Shown here: piece by piece, positions 7,450 to 15,245 of the stretch
Numbering within the stretch: position 1 is the first letter of the stretch
Layout: each line of letters starts with the position of its first letter
Source: JAJFUE01 sp039683515
Lineage (GTDB): Bacteria > Sumerlaeota > Sumerlaeia > MVZB01
Assembly (NCBI GenBank): GCA_039683515.1
Contig: JBDKRG010000029.1
Span: 1 to 56,688, forward strand
Direction: 5' to 3'
DNA: 56,688 nt
Translations under genes and position numbers: made by a program
The notes under the pieces: generated by a model
Told to the model about the DNA's origin: nothing
Database searches by the model: none
Seen by the model: only the letters and a program-made list of their open reading frames with translations

Positions 7450-8484
7450 TCATTTCGCCGAACTGATCACGGCCAGCTTCCGCAGCACTTCCCGGGCCGC
7501 GCCCGTGTCGATCGACTTCGCGGCGAGCTGGAGGCCCTCGGCGATCGATTCGGCGCAGTCGCCGACGACGAGCGCCGCCGCCGCGTTGAGCTCGGTGATC
7601 GTGCGGCACGGCCCGGCGGCGCCGTCGAGCACCGACCGGATGATCCGGGCGCGGTCCTCGACCGAGCCGCCGCACAGGAGTTCCTCGATGCGGCACGGCT
7701 TCAGGCCGAACTGCTCGGGCGTGACCGTGAACGTCTCCATCCGGCCGCCCTTGTACTGCGTCACGCGGCTCGGGCCGGTCAGCGTCAGCTCGTCCATGCC
7801 GTCGCTGCCGTGGACGACCATGACGTGCTCGGCGCCGAGCGTGGCCAGGACCTGCGCGAAGACCTCGGTCAGCTCGGGGGCGTTGACGCCGATCAGCTGG
7901 CGCATCGTGCCGGCCGGATTGGCCAGCGGGCCGAGCAGGTTCATGATCGAACGGACGCCGATTTCGCGGCGGGCGGGGCCGGCGTGGCGCATCGCGGCGT
8001 GGTAGGACGGGGCGAAGAAGAACGCGAGGCCGCACTGGCTCAGGCACTCGATGCTGCACTCGGGAGTGCAGGCGATGTTGACGCCGAGGGCGGCCAGGAC
8101 GTCGGCCGAACCGCTGCCGGGGGCGCCCGTGGCGGCGCGGTTGCCGTGCTTGGCGATCTTGGCGCCGGCGCCGGCCGCGACGAGCGCCGCCGCGGTCGAG
8201 ACGTTGAACGTGCCGAGGCTGTCGCCGCCGGTGCCGCAGGTGTCGACGAGCCGGTCGCGGTGCGGAACGGCGATCGGGGTGGCGTAGCTGCGCATGGCGC
8301 GCACGAACGCGCCGAGGTGTTCGGGCCGTTCGCCGCGGATCCGCAGCGCGACCAGGAACGCCCCGATCTGCGCGGCCGTGGCCTCGCCCGAAAGGATCTC
8401 CCCGGCGACGCGCCCGGTCAGTTCCCCGTCGACCGGCGCGTCGACCGATAAATTATGAATCGCCTGCTGAATCGCGCTGCTCAT
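7450..8484 (-). CDS. trpD: Anthranilate phosphoribosyltransferase
   Basis: Transfers phosphoribose from PRPP to anthranilate, the second step of tryptophan synthesis. The 344 residues match the stand-alone TrpD family. It shows GTGGDSLGTFNVST (PRPP-diphosphate loop), KHGNRA, the GVRSIMNLLGPLANPA anthranilate-site loop and VVHGSDGMDELT. It starts at ATG 8484 behind a G-rich stretch and is first in the run trpD-trpC-SHOCT-YcxB on the minus strand. A 311-base intergenic region with AT-rich heptamer-like repeats lies upstream and presumably holds the promoter. I saw no obvious trp leader peptide or attenuator. Confidence 0.97.
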   Translation of the reverse strand: MSSAIQQAIHNLSVDAPVDGELTGRVAGEILSGEATAAQIGAFLVALRIRGERPEHLGAFVRAMRSYATPIAVPHRDRLVDTCGTGGDSLGTFNVSTAAALVAAGAGAKIAKHGNRAATGAPGSGSADVLAALGVNIACTPECSIECLSQCGLAFFFAPSYHAAMRHAGPARREIGVRSIMNLLGPLANPAGTMRQLIGVNAPELTEVFAQVLATLGAEHVMVVHGSDGMDELTLTGPSRVTQYKGGRMETFTVTPEQFGLKPCRIEELLCGGSVEDRARIIRSVLDGAAGPCRTITELNAAAALVVGDCAESIAEGLQLAAKSIDTGAAREVLRKLAVISSAK

Positions 8485-8795
8485 CGTTCAAACCCCCAAT
8501 CGCAACAACAAATTAACACATATGAACGGGACTCAAAATCCTAAATTCGAAAATACGAAATCCTAAATCCAAAATCCTAAACAAATCCAAATGCTCGATT
8601 TTAAAAAACCATGGCGAACATTGACGGTTGGGCGCATTTTCTCTGCCCCTCCGCCTTGCTCTGCGTCTCTGCGACAAAACATCGGCCGCCGCCGGCCTAC
8701 TTTCGGTTTACAAAAGCGTGGGGTTGGGATCATGCTTTAATTACGAGCCTCGATGACGATAACGGGCAAGAGCACGGGCACGAACGGAGAGACCA
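8485..8795. repeat. Intergenic region with AAATCCT-type and GAGCAC-type tandem tracts
   Basis: This 311-base gap separates the divergent trpD and sugar dehydrogenase genes. At 8534-8592 there is a degenerate 7-base-period AT-rich tract built on AAATCCT. At 8740-8786 a degenerate 6-base-period tract built on GAGCAC/GATTAC runs almost to the next Shine-Dalgarno. Both promoters must lie here, but no convincing -35/-10 pair could be assigned. No gene is seen. Confidence 0.6.
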
Positions 8796-10361
8796 ATGGG
8801 CGCGAGGATATGCGTTGTGGGCGCGGGGCGCTGGGGGAAGAACCACGTGCGCACCCTTCAGGAACTGGGCTTTCTCGGCGGCGTCGTCGAGACCGACAAG
8901 GCCGAACGCGCGCGCCTGGCCAAGCACCTGGCCGACGTCCCCGTCTTCGGCCGGCTCGAGGAGGCTTTCGTCAGGAATTTCGACGGCTACACGGTGGCCA
9001 CCCCCGCCGAGACGCACTTCAATGTCGCGAGCCGCATCATCGAGCACGGCAAGCCGCTCCTCGTCGAAAAACCAATGGCGCTGACGGCCCGCGAGGCGCA
9101 CATGCTCAAGCAGCGCGCCGACGAGCGCGGCGTCAGCCTGATGGTCGGCCACCTCCTCCTGTTCCACCCGGCCGTCCTCAAGATCAAGGAGCTGATCGAC
9201 GCCGGCAAGATCGGCCGGCTGCAATACATCTACAGCAACCGGCTGAACCTGGGCGCCGTGCGCACCGAGGAAAACATCCTGTGGAGCTTCGCCCCCCACG
9301 ACATCTCGATCTTCCAGTTCCTCATCGGGCGCACGCCGCTCGAGATCGTCTCGCGCGGCGGGGCGTTCATCCAGCCCTCGATCCACGACTCGACGATGAC
9401 CGTCCTCACCTACCCGGACAACATCGTCGGCCATATCTTCGTCAGCTGGCTCCACCCTTTTAAAGAGCACCGGCTCGTCGTGATCGGCTCCAAGGGGATG
9501 TTCAGCTACGAGGATTCGAGCGCCAAGAAGGAACTGCTCTTTTACGAAAAGGGGATCGACTGGGTCCGGGGCGAGCCGGTCAAGCGCGAGGGGGCGACCG
9601 AGATCATCCCGTTCGACGAGGCGCCGCCGCTGGCCGAGGAGCTGCGCTATTTCGTCGAGCACCTGAAGGAGGAGCCCCAAAAGGCCACCGCCGCCAGCGC
9701 CGTCGAGGTGCTGGACATCCTGGAGCAGGCGACCGAAAGCATGCTGACCCGCCGCGAGGTCCGCCCGGCGGCGGCCGCGCCCGAGGCGCCGTACTTTGTC
9801 CACGAGTCGAGCTACGTCGACGACGGCGCCCAGATCGGCGCGGGGACGAAGATCTGGCATTTCTCGCACGTCCTGCGCGGCGCGCGCATCGGCCGCGACT
9901 GCGTCCTCGGCCAGAACGTCAACGTCTCCAACAACGTCGTCATCGGCGACCACGTCAAGATCCAGAACAACGTCTCGGTCTACGAGGGGGTGACGCTTGA
10001 GGATTACGTCTTCTGCGGCCCGTCGATGGTCTTCACCAACGTCCCCGACCCGCGCAGCAAGTACCCGCAGCGCGGGACGGAGCATTACAAGAAGACGCTC
10101 GTGCGCGAGGGGGCGACGATCGGCGCCAACACGACGATCGTCTGCGGCAACACGATCGGCCGCCACGCGTTCGTCGGGGCGGGGTCGGTCGTCACGCGCG
10201 ACGTCCCCGATTACGCGCTGGTCATGGGCTCGCCGGCCAAAAGGACCGGCTGGGCGTGCGAGTGCGGCGAGAAACTCCCCAAATTCGAGGGAAAAGTGAA
10301 ATGTCCGCGTTGCGGCCGGGGCTACCAAATGAAAGGCGACGCGCTGGCGCCGGCGGAATGA
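8796..10361 (+). CDS. Gfo/Idh/MocA sugar dehydrogenase fused to a hexapeptide acetyltransferase and a zinc ribbon
   Basis: Three domains are visible. Residues 1-320 are an NAD(P)-dependent dehydrogenase with GAGRWGKNHV (Rossmann loop), VEKPMAL (catalytic EKP Lys) and a WSFAPHDISIFQ segment. Residues about 330-480 are a left-handed beta helix with repeats such as IGAGTKIWHFSHV, IGRDCVLGQNVNV and IGANTTIVCG, like WbpD/WlbB acetyltransferases. A C-terminal CxC...CPRC zinc ribbon follows (about 485-510). In the Wbp/Wlb pathways a UDP-GlcNAcA 3-dehydrogenase and a 3-N-acetyltransferase are separate enzymes making 2,3-diacetamido sugars for O-antigen; here they are likely fused. The transaminase (WbpE-like) is not in the window. 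GAGAG precedes ATG 8796. The exact substrate is inferred, not shown. Confidence 0.88.
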   Translation: MGARICVVGAGRWGKNHVRTLQELGFLGGVVETDKAERARLAKHLADVPVFGRLEEAFVRNFDGYTVATPAETHFNVASRIIEHGKPLLVEKPMALTAREAHMLKQRADERGVSLMVGHLLLFHPAVLKIKELIDAGKIGRLQYIYSNRLNLGAVRTEENILWSFAPHDISIFQFLIGRTPLEIVSRGGAFIQPSIHDSTMTVLTYPDNIVGHIFVSWLHPFKEHRLVVIGSKGMFSYEDSSAKKELLFYEKGIDWVRGEPVKREGATEIIPFDEAPPLAEELRYFVEHLKEEPQKATAASAVEVLDILEQATESMLTRREVRPAAAAPEAPYFVHESSYVDDGAQIGAGTKIWHFSHVLRGARIGRDCVLGQNVNVSNNVVIGDHVKIQNNVSVYEGVTLEDYVFCGPSMVFTNVPDPRSKYPQRGTEHYKKTLVREGATIGANTTIVCGNTIGRHAFVGAGSVVTRDVPDYALVMGSPAKRTGWACECGEKLPKFEGKVKCPRCGRGYQMKGDALAPAE

Positions 10362-10703
10362 TGGCATGCGCGGGGGCATCTTCGAAAATACGTTCACGCA
10401 AAAACGCAAAAAGGCAAAAGCGCAAAGAATTCAGGATTGAACTTGACCATCGCCGGTCCATTTTCTTCCTTCGTTGTGAACAAACATTGATCATGGGGAA
10501 CTCCATGCGCGCAATCTGATTGGGTTTGAACAAGATTTTGCGCCAACGGCGCAATTCATACCAGCCTGGGGCGGAACGAAGTGGAGCCCCAGGTCATCGG
10601 CATGAAATTAAATTGAGCGCTGAAGGCGCGATTCATTTTGCGCCTGAATGAAACGCGCCGTTGGCGCGATCCGGGGAATCAATGTTAGGCCAATATCCCC
10701 GCA
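10362..10703. repeat. Intergenic palindromic repeat cluster
   Basis: A 342-base gap between convergent genes. An AAAAACGC/AAAAGGC tract lies at about 10396-10426. From about 10539 to 10667 an imperfect palindrome has outer arms CGCCAACGGCGC (10541-10552) and GCGCCGTTGGCG (10655-10666), with internal hairpins including CCTGGGGC pairing with GCCCCAGG (10565-10592). The architecture resembles the element at 56185-56420. No gene is seen. The hairpins may terminate transcription from both sides. Confidence 0.6.
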
Positions 10704-12248
10704 TTATCTAACCAACTCGCGCAGTAGGGCGGGGATGGCGGGGTCGATCGGGCCCTGGAGCTCAACACCGTCTCTTATTTTCGATTTGTTCCAGATGGCG
10801 AAGGTTTCGGTCGCGGACGTGGCGCCGTCCTGGGCGGCCGTGGCGGGGACGCGAAGGATTTTCCATTCCAGGCCGATCGCGGAATCGGCGATGGGTTTGT
10901 AGTATTTCGTTCCCAGCTCGCCGATCGAATTCGGGTAATGGCCGGTCGCGTTGCGGTAGCGCATCGCCGCGAACGCCAGCCGGTTCAGGTCGATCGTGTA
11001 GTTGAAGAGATCGCCGTTCATTCGCCGGCGGTCCTCGTCCGAGGGCTGATACAATTTAAATCCAGCCTGATCGCTTCGGTAGGAAAGCAATTGAGGCTCG
11101 TAATACAAGCACAGCGGACTGAACCTGAGATTCATCAGGCGGCGCGTGGTTTCGACCTGGTCCTCGCAGCGCTTGATCTCGTCGGGTTTGCCGTTGGCCC
11201 ACGCCATGACGAGCGACTCGACCTGGCGGTCCAGGATCGGCGAGATCATGGTGGTGGTCACACGCTCGGGGGCGCCGCCGGCGAAAAAGTGCCACGTGTT
11301 GCCGACCGCGGTGTTCATCTCCCCGCGCTGCTTTTTATATTGCTTGCCGGCCCGGATCGCGTCGGCCTTGCGGAAGCGCGCAAGGTCCGCGGGCGTGAGG
11401 CGCATGCGGTCGAGCCGGGCGGCGATGCGCGCGAGCTTGTCGTCGGGGAAATCGGGGTAATCGCCGAACGGGAACGTCGTGGTCTCGTAGCCGAACAGAA
11501 CCCACGGCTGCGTGAACGCCGCCATGTGGATGCGGTGCTTGAGCTCGAGGAAGCTTTCGGCGATGCGCGTCGCCTTTTCCCACTCCCGCCGCTCGCACGC
11601 GCGGATCATCGCGACCACGGCGTAATTCGAAAAAGTGTGGTCGTAGCCGGCCAGCGTGAAGGTGTCGAAATCGGGGAACCGGTCATAAGGGACGTTTGCG
11701 AGAAACTTTTCGATTTCGTCCAGTTTCGCGCCAAGCAATGCGCCGACCTGCGCCGGATGCGCGATTTTTCCCGTTGGATCGGTTTTGCGCCAGCGTTCGG
11801 GCTGGCTTGTGGATTCTTTCAGCGCTTTCGCAAGCACCTCCTCATCCGACATGCCGCGCACTCCGATCGACCAGAACCGACCGACGTTCCACATCATCTC
11901 GGAAACTTGGCTGACCTCGGACTGATCGACGGGACTAACGGGAACAAGGAACTCACCGAGCTTGCTGAGCGTGTTCATGAACCCGATCGGGTTGCCGAAT
12001 GGATCTGTTTCGTTCGGGATCGGATACGGGGCGGCGGTTGCGACGACGGCGGTGGGGGTTGTCGGGCGCGACTCGGTCCTTGGCTTGACGGCTTCATGGG
12101 TTCGCTCGAGGTCGGCGGCCTGCGCGCGCTCGAAATCCTTGTAGCCGGTCGGGGTGAGCACGATGCAGGCATAAACAAACGCGAGCGCCCCGGCAATCAC
12201 CAGGAACGTTGACAGGCACCCCACGAGAACGCGGCGCTTGGTTTGCAT
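10704..12248 (-). CDS. Hypothetical protein with N-terminal membrane anchor
   Basis: A protein of about 514 residues that I do not recognise. One transmembrane helix or uncleaved signal (about residues 7-30, VLVGCLSTFLVIAGALAFVY) is followed by a Pro/Thr-rich linker and a large mostly helical soluble region rich in Arg, Glu and Trp. Near the C-terminus a segment reading RYRNATGHYPNSIGEL is followed by KYY; similar phrases are common in exported planctomycete-like proteins. The second ATG (12248) was preferred over 12263 because AAGAGG lies 6 bases before it. It probably faces the periplasm. It is convergent with the upstream plus-strand gene and divergent from the MoxR island. Confidence 0.6.
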   Translation of the reverse strand: MQTKRRVLVGCLSTFLVIAGALAFVYACIVLTPTGYKDFERAQAADLERTHEAVKPRTESRPTTPTAVVATAAPYPIPNETDPFGNPIGFMNTLSKLGEFLVPVSPVDQSEVSQVSEMMWNVGRFWSIGVRGMSDEEVLAKALKESTSQPERWRKTDPTGKIAHPAQVGALLGAKLDEIEKFLANVPYDRFPDFDTFTLAGYDHTFSNYAVVAMIRACERREWEKATRIAESFLELKHRIHMAAFTQPWVLFGYETTTFPFGDYPDFPDDKLARIAARLDRMRLTPADLARFRKADAIRAGKQYKKQRGEMNTAVGNTWHFFAGGAPERVTTTMISPILDRQVESLVMAWANGKPDEIKRCEDQVETTRRLMNLRFSPLCLYYEPQLLSYRSDQAGFKLYQPSDEDRRRMNGDLFNYTIDLNRLAFAAMRYRNATGHYPNSIGELGTKYYKPIADSAIGLEWKILRVPATAAQDGATSATETFAIWNKSKIRDGVELQGPIDPAIPALLRELVR

Positions 12249-12439
12249 CACGAACCTCTTCATTTATATAGACGAACGCGGCGGGAAAAGTTTGGGAAAT
12301 TTTTGATTTTAAGAATGTCTCATTTGAGATTTGACGGAAGCGCGAATTCGGTGCTTGAATCGAGCCAATGGGGTGGAGAGTGGGGCGCGGGTGGTCTTGG
12401 CCATCCTTGCGGATCGTTTTTCTATCGGGAAGGCCGGCA

Positions 12440-14110
12440 ATGAATCGTGCGCTTGTCGGAAAGATCCGCGCCGTGCGCCGGCGGCTGATGCTGGTCCACG
12501 CCATCCGCCGCGCGCTCGTGATCGTCTACTGGCTGGCGATCGCGCTCTCGGTCCTGGTCCTCGCCGAGCGCTTCAAACTGCCCGTCCCCAAACTGTTTCA
12601 ATTGATCCCGTATGCCGCGGGCATCGGCGCGGCGTGGCTCGTCGCGTGGCTCATTGCCCGCCGCGTCAGCCTGCTTGATTCGGCCGTGCGGGCGGACGAG
12701 GCGCTGGGGCTCAAGGAGCGGCTGTCGACGGCGATGCTGATCGGCGAGCCCAGGAACCAAGCCGAAAGCGCGGTCGTCGCCGACGCCCTCGCGCATGCCC
12801 GCGCCGTGCGCCCCTCGGCGGTCGCGCGGTTCGAGTTCAAGCGGCAGCTCGAGTTCACCTGCGGCTCGCTCGCGGCGCTGGCGCTGCTGTTCCTGTTCAT
12901 GCCGGCGATCGACCCGTTCGCCAAGGCCAAGGAAGAGAAGCGGATCGTCGCCGAGCGGCTCGAGGCCCAGCGCGAGCGCGCCAAGGAACTGGCCGAGATG
13001 CTCAAGGAGACGACGCCCCCCGACCAGATCGAGAAGGCCGAGTCGGTCGCCAACGCCGAGCGCGACCTCAAGATGCTGGCCAAGGAGCTCGAGGAGCAGA
13101 AGATCGACGCCGACCAGGCCCAGGCCAAAATGGAGAAGCTGACGGACAAGATCAAAAACCGCAGCGAGGAGATCCAGAAACAGCTGAGCGACGCCTCGAG
13201 CCTCAACAGCCGAGGCGAGGGCCGGGTCACGAACGAGGTCGCCAAGGAGCTGGCGCAGGGCAAGTTCGAGGAAGCCTCGCAAAAGATGGACGAGCTCAAG
13301 CAGAAGATGCAGGAGGGCAAGCTGACCGAGCAGGAAAAGACCGCCCTCGCGCAGGAGATGAAGGCGCTCGCCTCGAAGATGGGCCAGAACCCGGAGCTGG
13401 CGAAGGCGCTCAGCGAGGCCGCCGCGCAGATGAGCCAGGGCAACAACAACGCCGCCCTCGCCAACATGGAAGACGCCGTCAAGAGCATGCAGAACATGCA
13501 GTCGCTGTTCAACGAAATGCAGGCGCTCGACAAAATGGAATACGACATGAAGGGGCGCCAGATGGCGATGTCCAGCTCCGGCGAGAACCCGGGCCAGTGC
13601 CCCCAGTGCGGCGGCAAGCTCGACAGCGAGGGCCAGTGCCAAAGCTGCGGCTACAAGGGCGAGGGCAAAGGCCAGGGTCAGGGCCAGGGCGATGGCGAGG
13701 GCGAGGAAGGCATGGGCGGCGGCAAGGGCCGCGAGGGGACCGGAAAATACACCCCCGGCGACACCTCGAAGCAGGGCGAAGGGCTCGGCGGGGCGGGCAA
13801 GGGGCGCGGCGGCCGGGCCGGAACCACCGAGGGTCAGGTCAGTTTCGAGCAAAAGCGGATTAAAGGAGAATTGGTCCCCGGCGAGATCATTGCCCGGTTC
13901 AAGGTCGAGGGCAAGCAGGCCCCCGGCGAGATCACGACCAAGTATGAAGGGCTTGCCCTCGAGCGCGCGCAGCAGGCCGAGGACTCGATCGAGCACGAGC
14001 CGATGCCGCTCGAGTTCAAGGGGCTCGTGCGCGACTATTTCGCGGCGATCAAGCGCGACCATGCCAAGCCCGCCGCCAAGCCCGCGCCCGCTCCGACGCC
14101 GGGTGGATAA
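12440..14110 (+). CDS. Membrane coiled-coil protein with a CxxC zinc ribbon (MoxR-island gene)
   Basis: Contains two or three N-terminal transmembrane helices (about residues 24-45, 52-72, 135-155), then a long charged coiled coil (about 160-380) dense in KAKEEKRIVAERLEAQRE-type helices. A CPQCGG/CQSCGY four-cysteine zinc ribbon follows (about 392-410), then a Gly/Gln/Glu/Lys low-complexity region, and a C-terminal FKGLVRDYFAAIKR segment. Start ATG 12440 gives the membrane-targeted N-terminus. It is the first gene of the plus-strand MoxR/vWA island. Large coiled-coil membrane proteins of this layout often precede vWA genes in such clusters; a role in assembling or anchoring the vWA/MoxR complex is inference. 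Confidence 0.75.
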   Translation: MNRALVGKIRAVRRRLMLVHAIRRALVIVYWLAIALSVLVLAERFKLPVPKLFQLIPYAAGIGAAWLVAWLIARRVSLLDSAVRADEALGLKERLSTAMLIGEPRNQAESAVVADALAHARAVRPSAVARFEFKRQLEFTCGSLAALALLFLFMPAIDPFAKAKEEKRIVAERLEAQRERAKELAEMLKETTPPDQIEKAESVANAERDLKMLAKELEEQKIDADQAQAKMEKLTDKIKNRSEEIQKQLSDASSLNSRGEGRVTNEVAKELAQGKFEEASQKMDELKQKMQEGKLTEQEKTALAQEMKALASKMGQNPELAKALSEAAAQMSQGNNNAALANMEDAVKSMQNMQSLFNEMQALDKMEYDMKGRQMAMSSSGENPGQCPQCGGKLDSEGQCQSCGYKGEGKGQGQGQGDGEGEEGMGGGKGREGTGKYTPGDTSKQGEGLGGAGKGRGGRAGTTEGQVSFEQKRIKGELVPGEIIARFKVEGKQAPGEITTKYEGLALERAQQAEDSIEHEPMPLEFKGLVRDYFAAIKRDHAKPAAKPAPAPTPGG

Positions 14111-14119
14111 CGGCGATTC

Positions 14120-14156
14120 TCGATGACGAATTACGATTACGAGCACGAGCACGAAA
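14120..14156 (+). repeat. GATTAC/GAGCAC hexamer tract
   Basis: A 6-base-period tract (GATTAC followed by GAGCAC twice, with degenerate units before it) fills most of the 64-base junction between the coiled-coil gene and the NHL lipoprotein gene. Related tracts occur at 8740, 15191, 22701, 39338, 46903 and 56122. Confidence 0.7.
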
Positions 14157-14174
14157 CATTGGAGTTTTACGTTC

Positions 14175-15182
14175 TTGATCTTTCCCCGCAACAGGCATGA
14201 ATGCTTCCGCAGGCGCCTCGCTTTATTGGCAGCGCTTGCGTTTTGGATGCTGGCCGGCTGCGGCGGCCGGGTCGAGAACGCCGACGCCCCGCTCGTCGTC
14301 GGCGCGCGCGGCAGCGGACCGGGCCGCTTCTCGTTCCCGCGCGGGGTGGACGTCGCGCCCGACGGCCGCGTGGCCGTCGCCGACCGGACGGGCCGCATCC
14401 AGATTTTCTCGGCCGCCGGCGAGCCGATCACGCAGTGGTACATGCCCAAGCACGACAACGGCACGCCGACGCGGCTCGTGTTCGACGCGACCGATCCCGC
14501 CACCACGACGCTGCTCGTCGCCGACACGCACAACTACCGCATCATCCGCTACGGCCTCGACGGCCGGATCGTCCAGCAGTTCGGCAAGCACGGCAGCAAG
14601 CCGGGCCAGATGCTGTTCCCCACCGACATCGCGCTCGACACCTCCGGCACGATGTACATCGCCGAATACGGCGCCGAATACGAGGACCGGATCATGGTCT
14701 ACAGCCGGTCGGGCCGATTCATCCGGCAGTTCGGCGGCTACGGCGAGGAGCCCGGCAAGCTGCAGCGGCCGATGGGGGTCGTGTTCGTGCCGCCCGACCG
14801 GCTGATTGTCGCCGACAGCTGCAACGACCGCCTCCAGGTGTTCCGGACCGACGGCACGCTGCTGGCGGTGTGGGGGAAGGTCGGCAAGGCCCTCGGCGAG
14901 TTCAATTATCCCTATGACCTGGCATTGGACAAGGAGGGGCGTGTCTACGTCGCCGAGTGGGGGAACAACCGGATCCAGGTGCTGGACCCGTCGGGGCGGC
15001 CTTTGGGGGTGTTTGGCGGCCCGGGCGCCAATCCGGGCGAGTTCGGCCAGCCGTGGGGGGTCGCGTTGACGGCCTCCGGCGACCGGATCTGGGTCGCCGA
15101 CACGCTCAACCACCGCCTGCAGCGGTTCGACGTCGAAGCAACCATCAAGCCACTGGTTGCCATGAAACAGGGAGTGAAATAA
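14175..15182 (+). CDS. NHL-repeat beta-propeller lipoprotein
   Basis: A lipoprotein signal peptide ends in the lipobox LAGC (Cys about residue 29). Six NHL-type repeats follow, each carrying phrases such as FSFPRGVDVAPDGRVAVADR, LVADTHNYRIIRYG, LIVADSCNDRLQVF and VYVAEWGNNRIQVLD, predicting a six-bladed propeller. NHL propellers bind proteins or glycans; no enzymatic residues stand out. The TTG at 14175 is used as start because it gives a complete signal peptide and GGAG lies about 10 bases upstream. The next ATG (14197) is in another frame. It is the second gene of the MoxR/vWA island and probably sits in the periplasm, tethered to a membrane. Confidence 0.88.
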   Translation: MIFPRNRHECFRRRLALLAALAFWMLAGCGGRVENADAPLVVGARGSGPGRFSFPRGVDVAPDGRVAVADRTGRIQIFSAAGEPITQWYMPKHDNGTPTRLVFDATDPATTTLLVADTHNYRIIRYGLDGRIVQQFGKHGSKPGQMLFPTDIALDTSGTMYIAEYGAEYEDRIMVYSRSGRFIRQFGGYGEEPGKLQRPMGVVFVPPDRLIVADSCNDRLQVFRTDGTLLAVWGKVGKALGEFNYPYDLALDKEGRVYVAEWGNNRIQVLDPSGRPLGVFGGPGANPGEFGQPWGVALTASGDRIWVADTLNHRLQRFDVEATIKPLVAMKQGVK

Positions 15183-15190
15183 ATCGGGGT

Positions 15191-15228
15191 TTCGATTTTC
15201 GATTGCGATTACGAGCACGAACGAGAGG
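15191..15228 (+). repeat. GATTAC/GAGCAC hexamer-like tract
   Basis: A degenerate tract ending GATTACGAGCACGAACGAGAG fills the junction before the large vWA gene. It belongs to the same family as the tract at 14120-14156 and has the same orientation. Confidence 0.6.
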
Positions 15229-15245
15229 TTGAATAGATTCACAAC

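Noticed and set aside
5884..8451. An 855-codon plus-strand frame opposite trpC and trpD
   Set aside because: It is antisense to genes with clear family motifs and is a GC artefact.
8485..8795. trp attenuator or T-box upstream of trpD
   Set aside because: No leader peptide with Trp codons and no T-box motif were seen; the gap is filled with AT-rich and hexamer tracts.
12422..14533. A 703-codon minus-strand frame opposite the coiled-coil gene
   Set aside because: Its sequence is the Leu/Gly/Arg mirror of an Ala/Glu/Lys coiled coil; no start signal.
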